From CP2-2F sp034432555 (GTDB taxonomy: Bacteria; Chloroflexota; Anaerolineae; Aggregatilineales; UBA2796), in assembly GCA_034432555.1 (NCBI GenBank), contig DAOUBW010000048.1, positions 124,001-188,000 on the forward strand: 64,000 nt of DNA, read 5' to 3'. The position numbers and the translations under genes were made by a program. The notes beneath the pieces are model-generated. The model saw only the letters and a program-made list of their open reading frames with translations. It searched no databases and was not told where the DNA came from. Positions 17,463-26,440 of this stretch are shown here, piece after piece; within the stretch, counting starts at the first letter, position 1, and each line of letters opens with the position of its first letter.

Positions 17463-18274
17463 GCTTGCGGTGCGCTGCGCGCTGGCGCGTTCAGCGCATA
17501 GATCAGGCGCAAGCCATCCAGAGTCAGCATCGGCGCGATGATTTCGATCACGGCGGTGTGCTGTTGGAACAAACTCGCCAAGCCGCCGGTAGCGATCACT
17601 TTTGCCTGCTCGCCTTCAGGCATGGCAGCCTTTAGCTGTTTGACCAAACCTTCCACCATACAGACATAGCCCAAAAACAAGCCGCTCTGGATGGCGTGCG
17701 TCGTGTTGCGCCCGATGGGCGAAGGCGGCGGCGCCAATTCCACCTTGTAAAGCTGCGCGGCGCGGCGCACCAATGCATCATGGGCGATGCCAATGCCCGG
17801 CGCAATGCTGCCGCCGATGTAGTTGCCCTGCCGCGAGATAATGTCAAAGGTGGTGGCAGTCCCAAAATCAATCACGATGGCGGGTCCGCCGTAAAGCTGA
17901 TGGACAGCAGCAGCGTTCACAATGCGATCCGCGCCGACCTGCTCAGGATTATCCACCTCAAGCTGAATGCCTAGCGGTGTGCGCGCATTGATGATCAGCG
18001 GTTCGAGTCCAAGGCTTTTGCGCGTCAGTTCGCCGAAGGCGTGCGTCAGCGGCGGCACCACGCTGGCAATCACTACGTCGCTCACCACAGCATAGCTTAA
18101 GCCCGCATCACGCAGAAAGCTGCGGAGCAGTGCCGCATATTCATCAGGCATTTTGTCGTGGACGGTGCGCGCACGCCAATCATGCCGCCATACGCCGCCA
18201 TACCACAAGCCAAGCGTGATGTTGGTGTTGCCAATATCAATTGCCAGCAAAGCGGCGCGCTCCGGGATGTGCAT
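17459..18274 (-). CDS. coaX: Type III pantothenate kinase
   Basis: 271 residues. ASKHA-fold motifs are LAIDIGNTNITLG (phosphate 1), GADRIVNAAA, VIDFGTATTFD (phosphate 2) and GGSIAPGIG. The enzyme phosphorylates pantothenate, the first step of coenzyme A synthesis; type III enzymes need a monovalent cation and are not inhibited by CoA. The start is the ATG at 18274, with GAGGAA about eight bases upstream; the longer frame starting at 18298 overlaps the pyrFE stop and has no ribosome site. It is the last gene of the pyrimidine operon, 16 bases after pyrFE. Confidence 0.95.
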   Translation of the reverse strand: MHIPERAALLAIDIGNTNITLGLWYGGVWRHDWRARTVHDKMPDEYAALLRSFLRDAGLSYAVVSDVVIASVVPPLTHAFGELTRKSLGLEPLIINARTPLGIQLEVDNPEQVGADRIVNAAAVHQLYGGPAIVIDFGTATTFDIISRQGNYIGGSIAPGIGIAHDALVRRAAQLYKVELAPPPSPIGRNTTHAIQSGLFLGYVCMVEGLVKQLKAAMPEGEQAKVIATGGLASLFQQHTAVIEIIAPMLTLDGLRLIYALNAPARSAPQA

Positions 18275-18290
18275 CGCAGATTCCTCACTT

Positions 18291-19721
18291 CTAGGCATGT
18301 TCGCCGCGCAAAAAGGCGTCTACCTCAGCGCGCTGTGCTGCACCTAGGGAGCCAACGCGCTCCAACTCGTCCAGCAATTCGCGCAGTGTGATCAGGGCGT
18401 GGAAGCGGTAGCCTTGTTCTTCAAGCGTCTGGCGTGCGCCCTGCCCGCGATCTATGACCACGGCAATATCGCGCACATGCAGCCCAACTGCCTCCAAGCG
18501 TGCAATTGCCTCAAACTTGCTCTCGCCCGTCGTAGCGAGATCATCGACCAACAAAGCAGTATCGCCGCGTGTGAAGACGCCTTCCACCGCAACGCCGGTG
18601 CCGTAGTCCTTCGCCTCACGGCGTGGATAGATAACTGAGCGCCCGGCAAGCTGACCTGTCACTACGCCGATAGGCAGCGCTGCATAGGGAATGGCTGCGA
18701 TGTGGTTGAATGCCAACGGCTTGATCAGCTCTGCCAACCACAAGCAGACATCGTGCAGGGCGTGCGGAAAAGAGACGAGGCGGCGTAGATCGAGGTAAAT
18801 CGGTGATTCGGCGCCAGATTTCAGCTTGAACTTACCAAAGCGCACACAGCCCGCATCGCGCAGTGCCAGCGCCACACGCCGCCGCTGAATATCACGCGGT
18901 TGTGGCAAAACGGGCGTATGGGTGGCACGCGCCGCGTTGATCGCATCGCGCAGGCGTTGCGCCTCTGCACGTGGATCGTCAGCCCGCCCTAAACTGCGCG
19001 ACGAATTGATCAGCACACCCAGTCCGTCCTCACGGAGGCCGCCCTGCACGCACGACTCCAGATCGCCGCCCTGCGCGCCGACGCCCGGAATGAGCAGCCA
19101 ACTGTGCGGATCGGCACGCCGCAAGTAGGCGAGATCGCTGCTATCCAGCGCGCTTGCCACCAACCCGACTCGATCCGCCTTGTTAAGCGCCTTCACCTGA
19201 GAGGCGATCACTTCCCAAAGCGGCTGAAAGGTATCCGTGGAAAGCTCTTGCACGGCACGCGCATCAGGATTGGTGGTGCGGCACAGCACAAAAACGCCCT
19301 TGCCGCTGTAACTCAGGAACGGCGTTAGCACATCATAGCCCATGTACGGATTGATCGTGATGGCATCTGCCTCAAGGTAGGCAAAGGCAGCCGCCGCATA
19401 AGCATCAGCGGTGCTGGCAATATCGCCACGCTTGGCATCCAAGATGATCGGGATATTCGGATCACGGCGGCGCACATAGGCGATCACCTCACGCAGCACA
19501 GCGTAGCCTTCTGCGCCAAGTGCCTCGAAAAAGGCGCTGTTCGGCTTGAAAGCACAGGCAAGGTCATGTGTGGCGTCAATTAGGCGCAGGCAGAAGGCGT
19601 GCGCGGCGGCAGCAGTCTGTTCGGGCAGCAGGTCAGGGTGCGGATCAAGCCCAACGCACAACAACGAGTTGATCGCGCTTGCCCGTGCCGCTAAGCGTTG
19701 GAAGAAAGTGGGTGTCGTCAT
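18291..19721 (-). CDS. pyrFE: Fused orotidine-5'-phosphate decarboxylase / orotate phosphoribosyltransferase
   Basis: 476 residues in one frame. Residues 1-270 are a type 2 (UMP-long) orotidine 5'-phosphate decarboxylase: LLCVGLDPHPD, AFKPNSAFFEALG, and the catalytic IILDAKRGDIASTA. Residues about 285-476 are orotate phosphoribosyltransferase with YPRREAKDYGTG and the PRPP loop TALLVDDLATTGES. The fusion carries out the last two steps to UMP, in the order decarboxylase then transferase, opposite to the animal UMP synthase. It starts four bases after the pyrB stop, so it is cotranscribed. Such fusions are known in some Cyanobacteria and Chloroflexota; I infer this is the sole copy of both activities here. 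Confidence 0.95.
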   Translation of the reverse strand: MTTPTFFQRLAARASAINSLLCVGLDPHPDLLPEQTAAAAHAFCLRLIDATHDLACAFKPNSAFFEALGAEGYAVLREVIAYVRRRDPNIPIILDAKRGDIASTADAYAAAAFAYLEADAITINPYMGYDVLTPFLSYSGKGVFVLCRTTNPDARAVQELSTDTFQPLWEVIASQVKALNKADRVGLVASALDSSDLAYLRRADPHSWLLIPGVGAQGGDLESCVQGGLREDGLGVLINSSRSLGRADDPRAEAQRLRDAINAARATHTPVLPQPRDIQRRRVALALRDAGCVRFGKFKLKSGAESPIYLDLRRLVSFPHALHDVCLWLAELIKPLAFNHIAAIPYAALPIGVVTGQLAGRSVIYPRREAKDYGTGVAVEGVFTRGDTALLVDDLATTGESKFEAIARLEAVGLHVRDIAVVIDRGQGARQTLEEQGYRFHALITLRELLDELERVGSLGAAQRAEVDAFLRGEHA

Positions 19722-19725
19722 GCGC

Positions 19726-20718
19726 TTATGCCTTACCTAGCACCAATGCCAAGAGCGCCATACGCACGAACAAGCCATATTCCATTTGGCGGAAGTAGGC
19801 AGCCCGCGGATCGCTATCCACCGCCATGCTGATCTCACCCACACGCGGCAAAGGATGCATCAGGGTCATATCCGGCTTGGCAGCGCGCAGCACTTGCGGC
19901 GTAATGCTGTAGATGTCCTTCAGGCGTTCGTACTCGTCAGCATCGGTGAAGCGCTCTTTCTGAATGCGCGTCACATACAGCACGTCGGTTTCGGGCAGCA
20001 CGCCTTCTAGATCGGCATGGCGTTCTTGGCGCACGCCGCGCTCAGTCAAAGCGGTGACCAACTCATCGGGCATGTTCAGCGCCTGCGGCGAGACGTAGAT
20101 CAGGCGCACGTTGAACAATGCCAGCAGCTTTGCCAGCGAATGCACCGTGCGCCCATACTTCAAATCGCCAAGCATGGTCACCGTTAAGCCATCTATGCGC
20201 CCGCGTTCTTGCAGGATGGTGAACAGATCAAGCAGCGCTTGCGTAGGATGCTCACCGACGCCATCACCGGCGTTGATGATCGGCTTGCGCGCATAATGTG
20301 CTGCCAAGGCTGCCGAACCGACTTCATAGTGGCGCAGCACAATCACATCAGCGTAGCATTCCAGCGTGCGGATTGTATCCGGCAGCGACTCGCCCTTCGA
20401 GACGCTGGAGTAGCGCACCTCGCTAATCGGGATGACCGTGCCGCCTAAGCGCTGCATGGCAGCGATGAATGAGGATGAGGTGCGCGTGGAAGGCTCGTAG
20501 AACAAGTTGGCGAGGATGTAGCCCTTGAGCAAGTCCATCACGCCGATGCGCCGCACTAGCAGGCGGAATTCTTCTGCCACATCGAAGATGTAGGCGAGAT
20601 CGTGAACGTCGAACTGCGAGACGGAAAGAATATGCTTGCCTTTGAAGCGTCCGTCATACTGCGCCTCGAACGGCAAGCGGCTCGATTGGATGTTGATCGT
20701 GTTTGCTGCAAATGTCAT
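19726..20718 (-). CDS. pyrB: Aspartate carbamoyltransferase catalytic subunit
   Basis: 330 residues. Family motifs are FYEPSTRTSSSF (carbamoyl phosphate site), HPTQALLDLFTI, MLGDLKYGRTVHSLAKLL and MHPLPRVGEI. It condenses carbamoyl phosphate with aspartate in pyrimidine synthesis. The ATG at 20718 is used, with AGGA nine bases upstream. About 20 residues precede the usual start of the family's fold, so there is a short N-terminal extension. No regulatory subunit pyrI is present in the window. It starts 14 bases after the pyrC stop. Confidence 0.96.
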   Translation of the reverse strand: MTFAANTINIQSSRLPFEAQYDGRFKGKHILSVSQFDVHDLAYIFDVAEEFRLLVRRIGVMDLLKGYILANLFYEPSTRTSSSFIAAMQRLGGTVIPISEVRYSSVSKGESLPDTIRTLECYADVIVLRHYEVGSAALAAHYARKPIINAGDGVGEHPTQALLDLFTILQERGRIDGLTVTMLGDLKYGRTVHSLAKLLALFNVRLIYVSPQALNMPDELVTALTERGVRQERHADLEGVLPETDVLYVTRIQKERFTDADEYERLKDIYSITPQVLRAAKPDMTLMHPLPRVGEISMAVDSDPRAAYFRQMEYGLFVRMALLALVLGKA

Positions 20719-20732
20719 AGCCAATATCCTGC

Positions 20733-21812
20733 TTACGTCTGATGAATTGGCGCGAGATTGCGCCCAAAGCCTGCTTGCACCTGAAAGCTGCCGCCCTGAT
20801 AGACCTCTACACCGCGCAAGGTGACTGACTCAACACGCCCGCGCAGCGTCCAGCCCTCGAAAGGCGTCCACGCCGCACGCGAATGCATCTGCGCGCCGTG
20901 CGGCTGCCAGAGCGCGTCGGTATCCACCTCGATCCACGTCTGCTCAGGGGCACGGATGCCAAACAAACGGCGCGGATTATACGCCATGCGCGCCAATACG
21001 TCATCTAGGGTCAGGCGTCCATCGTGAACGGCAGTCAGCATGAGGGCGAAGGATGTTTCGACGCCGGGAAAGCCGGGCGGCGGCGAGTGGCTGTCCTTCT
21101 CGCTGAGCAGGTGCGGTGCGTGATCGGTGGCGATGCAGTCAATGTATGCCATATTTGCCCACAGCGCAGCTTGATCGGCAGGTGTTGCCAAACGCGGACG
21201 CACTTCAGAGCGTCCCTTGCCCAGACGCGGCGCGTCCTCACGGCTGAGGAATAAGTGCTGCGGGCAGACCTCACAAGTCACGGCGATGCCACGTTCCTTT
21301 GCTGCCCGAATGAGGGCAATCTCATCGGCGCGGCTGACATGCGCGATATGTACGCTGCGGTTTGCCAAGTGCGCGCACAGAATGGCGCTGGCGACCATCT
21401 GCCCTTCGGCGTGGCAGACCATCGGGCGATCTTTCGGAAAGCGCTCGAAATGCTCGCGCACCGTATGCAGATCGTCGGCATCAATCCGCAGCGTGCCAAA
21501 CGTATCGTTTAAGTAGCACTTCATGCCGCAAGTGCGCGGTGCAAGGTCTGCCGCAAAAGCGATGTTCTCGGCGGACGCACCTAGATAAATGCCATAATCG
21601 CAGCAGGCACGCGCTGCGGCGGCACGCTCGGCAAGGGCAAGGCTTTCAGAGTCGATCAGCGGCGGCTGTGTGTTGGGCATCGCCAGCACGGCAGTGATGC
21701 CACCTGACAGCGCGGCGCGTGTGCCGCTCTCAAAATCTTCTTTATATTCACCGCCCGGCTCACGCAAATGCACATGAACATCGATCAGGCTTGGCAGGCG
21801 AAGGCGTGGCAT
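20733..21812 (-). CDS. pyrC: Dihydroorotase
   Basis: 359 residues, shorter than the common 420-430 residue class I enzymes and closer to the CAD-type domain. Metal ligands and motifs are visible: HVHLREPG near the N-terminus, GMKCYLND (the lysine expected to be carboxylated), CHAEGQ, HIAHVS and CIATDHAPH. It cyclises carbamoyl aspartate to dihydroorotate. GGAAAGGG lies ten bases before the ATG at 21812. It follows the membrane protein gene at 21833 by 20 bases and precedes pyrB. Confidence 0.94.
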   Translation of the reverse strand: MPRLRLPSLIDVHVHLREPGGEYKEDFESGTRAALSGGITAVLAMPNTQPPLIDSESLALAERAAAARACCDYGIYLGASAENIAFAADLAPRTCGMKCYLNDTFGTLRIDADDLHTVREHFERFPKDRPMVCHAEGQMVASAILCAHLANRSVHIAHVSRADEIALIRAAKERGIAVTCEVCPQHLFLSREDAPRLGKGRSEVRPRLATPADQAALWANMAYIDCIATDHAPHLLSEKDSHSPPPGFPGVETSFALMLTAVHDGRLTLDDVLARMAYNPRRLFGIRAPEQTWIEVDTDALWQPHGAQMHSRAAWTPFEGWTLRGRVESVTLRGVEVYQGGSFQVQAGFGRNLAPIHQT

Positions 21813-21832
21813 GGGCGCGTCACCCTTTCCAG

Positions 21833-22495
21833 TTAAGGGCGAAAGGCTGCCAGCGGATCGCGTTCGCCTTGCTCTGCCAAGCGGCGCGCTTCCCGTGCGC
21901 GAGAGATGGCGGTGTCTATCTCGAATTTGAGTCTATCCGGACTCGGCACAACCAACACCAAGCCGCGCTCAAGGCGCACGCTGAAGAAAAATGGGTGCAG
22001 GCGCTTACGAAGTTGGCGCTCTGGCAAGGGATAATCTGCTAACTCGATCTCTAGCACGCGGTCTTTATGCACCTTGCTTAGCCACTTGATCAGTACCTTA
22101 TCGCGCCCGCGCACTTTTTTGGTCTCCAGCGCATCCCGCGGTATGGTCAGCTTGGTGGTGTTGATGCGCGCATAAGCACAGGCAACACGCCCGCCGGCTG
22201 TGTTGATCAGCAAATAATCGGGCAGGCACTGGGCATACGCCTGCCGCCCTTCCAACAGCGAGACGACGAACAAGCCCAGCCCAGTCAGCAGTGCTGCCAT
22301 GCCGATCACCGAGAGCTGATCATAGGTGATGAATGCCTGTGCAAAGCGCAGTTCTGGCATGTAGCGCGGCAACTGCGCCAGCGCGCCAACGGCGATCAAC
22401 AGCACGCCTACCGGACGGTAGCGGCGCGCCAAAAGACGGTAGACAACTAATGGATATTTGATGCCTGTTTTTGTTTCCGAGCCTTCACGCGCCAT
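21833..22495 (-). CDS. Two-segment membrane protein of unknown function, head of pyr operon
   Basis: 220 residues. Two hydrophobic segments (about residues 26-45 and 60-80) form a hairpin in the membrane. The rest is cytoplasmic and basic, with a beta-rich middle (CLPDYLLINTAGGRVACAYARINTTKLTIPRD) that could be a PH-like fold. The tail is RAREARRLAEQGERDPLAAFRP. No family was recognised. It lies 20 bases upstream of pyrC on the same strand, so cotranscription is likely, but nothing ties it to pyrimidine synthesis. Confidence 0.7.
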   Translation of the reverse strand: MAREGSETKTGIKYPLVVYRLLARRYRPVGVLLIAVGALAQLPRYMPELRFAQAFITYDQLSVIGMAALLTGLGLFVVSLLEGRQAYAQCLPDYLLINTAGGRVACAYARINTTKLTIPRDALETKKVRGRDKVLIKWLSKVHKDRVLEIELADYPLPERQLRKRLHPFFFSVRLERGLVLVVPSPDRLKFEIDTAISRAREARRLAEQGERDPLAAFRP

Positions 22496-22832
22496 ACGAT
22501 TTAGCGATCCTTCCGTGAGCCTGTGGCATATGTGGCTATTCTAACACCAAAACGGCAATAGCGCAGAAGGGCTTTTCAGCGCGAGGAGCAATATCTTGGC
22601 ATCGGAATGCGCCTAGCACGGGTTATCCTGAAGCTACGCGCCTGCCAAGCTGACTCGCCAACACGAAGCGGGATGCCTTAGAAGCTCTTTCAAAACGGGT
22701 GTGGGCAAAACAATGCCACCTCCATCACGCCAACGGCACCGCGTTCGGCTTTGGCACACGGTGCTGCACAAGTGGAAGCGACACGTGGGCGAAGGCACGT
22801 CATCAGTGTGGCACCTTCATGCACGGGTTTTC
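22496..22832. other. Intergenic stretch, nothing identified
   Basis: 337 bases between two minus-strand genes. No convincing ORF, hairpin terminator, tRNA or repeat was seen, and no good promoter for the gene at 22495. Confidence 0.5.
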
Positions 22833-24185
22833 TCAATAGTCGCCCGATGCCACATCCGGACGGCTACTTTCGATGATATCGTCGATCTGTCCATAAAGCG
22901 CCTTTAACACACCAGATTGGCTTGCCTCGAAGGCGTCGTAAGCATCTGCTAACGCTTGGATCTGATCATCGAGTTCTTCTTGGGTAAGCGCGGCGGGACG
23001 CTTGGGAAGAAACTCGCCCGCAATCTCTCTGGCATTCTCCAACGGCTCGCCTCCAAAAACGATGCCCAAGCCGCGTAGTGCAATGCTCACTGCGCCAAGG
23101 CGTTTATTCAGCCCAAGTGCTTTAATGTCCTTCTCCACTGTACGCTGCACCAACTTATAAATATCACAATGCGCACGTTGCGCTGTGTTTTTGATGATCG
23201 TTTTCAAATCGTAAGCGGCACTTGGCGGATGAACCATTGGTAGCACAGCGAATAGGTTATCTTCAAGGGTGCCGCGTGGTGTATATACACTCGGCACCGC
23301 GGCAAAGTAAAAATTGAGCTGTTCGTGCTTCTTCTGCGCACTACCGCTTATTCTTAAGCTGTAGCGTACATACAGCCGAATGGCTCCACGCAGCATCAGA
23401 CCGACCAAAGCCAGATAAATGACAGAGCCATTAGAATAACTGCTGAACACGCGCTCACTTTTGTGAGCATTCTTTAAATCACGTAAATATGACATCAGCA
23501 CACTCACCGGCAGATCGCTCTCTACAGAGCTGTGCGGCGCCTCCACGTACATCAACGGATAATGAATTTCCGTCTTTTTACCAAAGAGTGTTTGTGTGTA
23601 TACCCATTCACCGTGTTGGCTGGTAAGGCTGAGCTTGCGCCCGTTTAGAAAGGCGAGGGCGCCATAGACTGTCAGGGCGAGTGGTAAGATTGTCCCAATA
23701 AAAAAGAAGAAGACATCGCTCTCATCCTGGAGTGTAAGCCTTTGGTTCAACAGATTGTCTACGAAAGGAACAAGCGTTGCCGTCAGCCAGAGGATGCCTA
23801 GCGCAAAAAACCAAATCGGACCGGACTCCTGCTTTTCAACACGGTAAGGACACTGCTTCGTTTGGTGGTGCGTGCAGTTGGCTAATGTGGCATCCAGCTC
23901 ACGCCCGCAGCTAGGGCATGTGGGCAACGTTTGCAAGGCATTCGGGCTGTAAATTGGTAGCGTATGTTTAGGCTTGGCGGATAGCTCGTCTTCTGATGCT
24001 TGCGCGCCTGGATTTGGTTTTCCCAATTTCTCTCGCAGTTTTCCGAGCCACTGACGGGCGAGCGGATGATCGACAGCCTGGAGTGTTTCGATGGCTTCCT
24101 GATAGCGCCCGTCAGTGATCAGCTGGCGGGCTTTTTCCATGCGCTCTTTCTGTGCTTGGCTAAGAGGCGGCTGATGACTCATCAT
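22833..24185 (-). CDS. Zinc-ribbon membrane protein, unknown function
   Basis: 450 residues from the ATG at 24185, which has GGAGT seven bases upstream. Residues about 5-60 are a helical repeat-like segment (ARQLITDGRYQEAIETLQAV). Next comes a four-ligand zinc ribbon (CPSC...C...C around residues 86-112), then two membrane segments (about 122-143 and 155-180), and a large soluble C-terminal region. That region contains YTQTLFGKKTEIHYPLMYVEAP, which resembles a PH-like or DUF-type membrane-associated fold. No family was identified with confidence. It is downstream of the CPBP protease pair on the same strand, 36 bases away, so it may share their transcript. Confidence 0.7.
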   Translation of the reverse strand: MMSHQPPLSQAQKERMEKARQLITDGRYQEAIETLQAVDHPLARQWLGKLREKLGKPNPGAQASEDELSAKPKHTLPIYSPNALQTLPTCPSCGRELDATLANCTHHQTKQCPYRVEKQESGPIWFFALGILWLTATLVPFVDNLLNQRLTLQDESDVFFFFIGTILPLALTVYGALAFLNGRKLSLTSQHGEWVYTQTLFGKKTEIHYPLMYVEAPHSSVESDLPVSVLMSYLRDLKNAHKSERVFSSYSNGSVIYLALVGLMLRGAIRLYVRYSLRISGSAQKKHEQLNFYFAAVPSVYTPRGTLEDNLFAVLPMVHPPSAAYDLKTIIKNTAQRAHCDIYKLVQRTVEKDIKALGLNKRLGAVSIALRGLGIVFGGEPLENAREIAGEFLPKRPAALTQEELDDQIQALADAYDAFEASQSGVLKALYGQIDDIIESSRPDVASGDY

Positions 24186-24221
24186 GGTTTTACTCCGTAT
24201 CACTACTCCGATTAATAAGGC

Positions 24222-25046
24222 TTACAGCGCTTCTCGCCGCGCCCACCGCAAGATCACGATCACCCACACAATGACTGCGCCACTGATGACAGCGTTGCCC
24301 GTCCCTTCGGCGATAGGCGACGCGCTCACGAAGTCGAACAGTCCATGCCAGAGTGCTACCATTAGGATGCTGTGACCGCTGCCGCGATAGAGCCACGAGA
24401 GCAGAATGGAGCCCATCGTGATGCTGACGATGTAGCCCACAAAGCCACCCACGCCTAGCGTGATGAAGTTCTCCTTGTAGAAGAAATACGGCAGATGCCA
24501 TAGCCCCCACAACACGCCGATAATCACCGCTGCCCGCACCCATCCTCTGGACTCCAGGCGGTGGAAGGCAAAGCCGCGCCAGCCGATTTCCTCGCCGAAC
24601 CCATACGTCGCAATCCATAGTGCCAGCGCTGCCAGCACGCCGACGTTCCCCAGATAATCAACTTCGCCCAATAAGGTCAGTTCGGGCAGCGCATTGTTGC
24701 TCAGCCTGTATAGGAGAACTGCCCCCAGCCCCAGCAGTAACGGCGTACCGATGGCGATCAGCCACCAGCGGAAGCTGACGTTGGCACGGATGATGCGCTG
24801 CCACAATTCGGATAGCCCGCCCCGCCCCCCGATGAACATAGTCACCATAACCGCAGCCACCGTCGGACCAAAGGCACTGATGTAGTGCAAGGCTTTCGGC
24901 ACACGGACCACTCCGTGATAATCTGCAATGAGCAGCCCACCGATCAGCCATGAAAATGCATAGGCGATCAGGAAAAAGGCAGCGATGGGATAGCGGCTGA
25001 TGATATTCTGCGAAGCAGCGCTTCTGTTTTGAACCGTCGTCGTCAT
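24222..25046 (-). CDS. CPBP family intramembrane metalloprotease (copy 2)
   Basis: 274 residues with about eight membrane segments. Motif 1 EEIGWRGFAF (EExxxR), motif 2 WHLPYFF (FxxxH type) and motif 3 HGLFDF define the CAAX protease and bacteriocin-processing (CPBP, Abi) family, whose Glu and His residues bind the catalytic metal inside the membrane. Bacterial members take part in peptide maturation, immunity to self-made peptides, or membrane protein turnover. The start overlaps the upstream paralogue's stop by four bases. No bacteriocin precursor was found nearby. Confidence 0.88.
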   Translation of the reverse strand: MTTTVQNRSAASQNIISRYPIAAFFLIAYAFSWLIGGLLIADYHGVVRVPKALHYISAFGPTVAAVMVTMFIGGRGGLSELWQRIIRANVSFRWWLIAIGTPLLLGLGAVLLYRLSNNALPELTLLGEVDYLGNVGVLAALALWIATYGFGEEIGWRGFAFHRLESRGWVRAAVIIGVLWGLWHLPYFFYKENFITLGVGGFVGYIVSITMGSILLSWLYRGSGHSILMVALWHGLFDFVSASPIAEGTGNAVISGAVIVWVIVILRWARREAL

Positions 25047-25906
25047 AATCTCACCTCACTTTTCGCCTGATAGTTGCGCACCAGATGCTTACCGCCATAG
25101 CGCCACACCACCAGCACTAGCACCGCCAGCAGGATGAAGCTGTTGTAGGTGAAAATATCGGCAGGCATGACGAAAATGCGGCTGGTCAGGTTGATGGAAA
25201 AGTGCAGCAGAATGATCGCCAGCACGCTGCGGGCGTTGTTGTTATAAACCCACGTGAACAGCACCGAGTAGATGACCACCACGTACAGATAGCCCATCAT
25301 GAACACTGGGTCTCTGCCATTTTCGTACAGGAACGATCCCGCCACCGCGAGCATGGGCAAGTGCCACGCCCACCAAATCACGCCCAGAATAACGCTGGAG
25401 ACAAGCGCCGAATAGCGGGCTTGCAGCCAGTCGAGTGCATAATCGCGCCAGCCCAGCTCTTCGGAGAACGGTCCGAAAATGAAGATGAAGATGACCGTCG
25501 TCACCAGCGCGCCGGGATTGCTGAACATCTGGACGAGCGGCGAGGCGTCCAGCGAAGCGCCTAGGATCAGGAAGGTCAGCAGCACAGTAGCGGGATACAG
25601 TAAGAGAATTGGCACAAACCAGATCGTGTCGATTCGTTTCAGATCGAAGACGCGCCGCCAGTAATCGCGGATAAAGGCTTGGTCGTTGGTGCGATAGACC
25701 ATGATGATGCCCGCGATAGCTGGACCAAAACCACCCAAGACTGCCACAACACCCACTTCTAGATTGGTGAAGATATTCTGCCCCGTCAGCGCAACGAAGA
25801 ACCAGCACGTCCAGGAAATGCCGAACGCGATGAAGATAAACTGCCAAGGGAATTTGCCCGTCAGTTCCTGCGGGACTGCTGCGTGTAAGCTCAGTTGAGA
25901 GGACAT
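25043..25906 (-). CDS. CPBP family intramembrane metalloprotease (copy 1)
   Basis: 287 residues, about eight membrane segments. Conserved motifs are EELGWRDYALDWL, WHLPML and HFSIN. It is a paralogue of the next gene, with which it shares the general motif layout but moderate sequence identity, so the duplication is not recent. It is the first gene of the pair; the start follows CCCAGG. An AT-rich region with an inverted repeat lies just upstream. Target peptides are unknown. Confidence 0.88.
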   Translation of the reverse strand: MSSQLSLHAAVPQELTGKFPWQFIFIAFGISWTCWFFVALTGQNIFTNLEVGVVAVLGGFGPAIAGIIMVYRTNDQAFIRDYWRRVFDLKRIDTIWFVPILLLYPATVLLTFLILGASLDASPLVQMFSNPGALVTTVIFIFIFGPFSEELGWRDYALDWLQARYSALVSSVILGVIWWAWHLPMLAVAGSFLYENGRDPVFMMGYLYVVVIYSVLFTWVYNNNARSVLAIILLHFSINLTSRIFVMPADIFTYNSFILLAVLVLVVWRYGGKHLVRNYQAKSEVRL

Positions 25907-25915
25907 CCTGGGACT

Positions 25916-25943
25916 CTTTATATGACTTTACGTATATAATACG
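25916..25943 (-). promoter_or_regulatory. AT-rich promoter region with inverted repeat upstream of CPBP pair
   Basis: CGTAT-ATA-ATACG (25931-25943) is a perfect inverted repeat. On the minus strand TATTAT (25941-25936) or TATAAA (25921-25916) could be the -10 box. No clear -35 was found. The repeat may be an operator. Confidence 0.35.
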
Positions 25944-26109
25944 GCTCATTAAGCTGGAGGTTGCATGACATTTGTAACTTTGCGCCCTGATGAACGTCAT
26001 GACGTGTAGAGATGCCGCTGACCGACTTTGCTCTCAAAAAATCAGCCGTCGTCATCCGCAAGGGCATGGCATGGGCGAACTACACAACGACCTCGATTCG
26101 GCGGTGGTG

Positions 26110-26432
26110 CAAAGCGTGTTGTCCCACTGACCGCGTGGCGCGTGCGGGCGCTGGCGAAACAACTGCGGCAAGACAGTACCAACACTGCCTTTGTGCTGAT
26201 CGGCAATGCTGAGACGCTGCCAACCGAACTGTGGAAAATGCTGACGGCTGCCAACGTGCCGAATGGGTGCATCCTTGAGGGCGGTGTGAGCGCTTGGCTG
26301 GATCACTTTTGCGCCGAAGATCAAGCTGGCAGGCAAACGCGGCGGCAGTGGCGGCTGCGGCTGAGCAACCCGATTAAGCCACTCAGGGCAGAGCAGCCTG
26401 TGGAGCGCGCTACACGCTCCACAGGCGTTTGA
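26110..26432 (+). pseudogene. Possible remnant of a rhodanese-like domain
   Basis: The frame reads TAFVLIGNAETLPTELWKML and then GCILEGGVSAWLDHF, which resembles the second half of a rhodanese fold (strand, helix, then L-x-GG-xxAW). The place where the active-site cysteine loop should be reads IGNAETLP and has no cysteine. No proper start or first half is present in this frame. A short ORF at 25965-26009 (MTFVTLRPDERHDV) precedes it in another frame. The match is weak. Confidence 0.25.
26397..26425. terminator. Strong hairpin at end of the Ugp operon
   Basis: An 11-base perfect stem, CCTGTGGAGCG (26397-26407) with CGCTCCACAGG (26415-26425), around a seven-base loop. It lies 16 bases past the stop of the minus-strand permease gene. 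It lacks a T tract in either direction, so it may act as a transcript-end stabiliser or with Rho. Confidence 0.45.
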
Positions 26433-26440
26433 AATGCCTT

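Noticed and set aside
24190..24618. 142-residue minus-strand frame overlapping the CPBP gene
   Set aside because: Out-of-frame reading of the conserved CPBP protease sequence.
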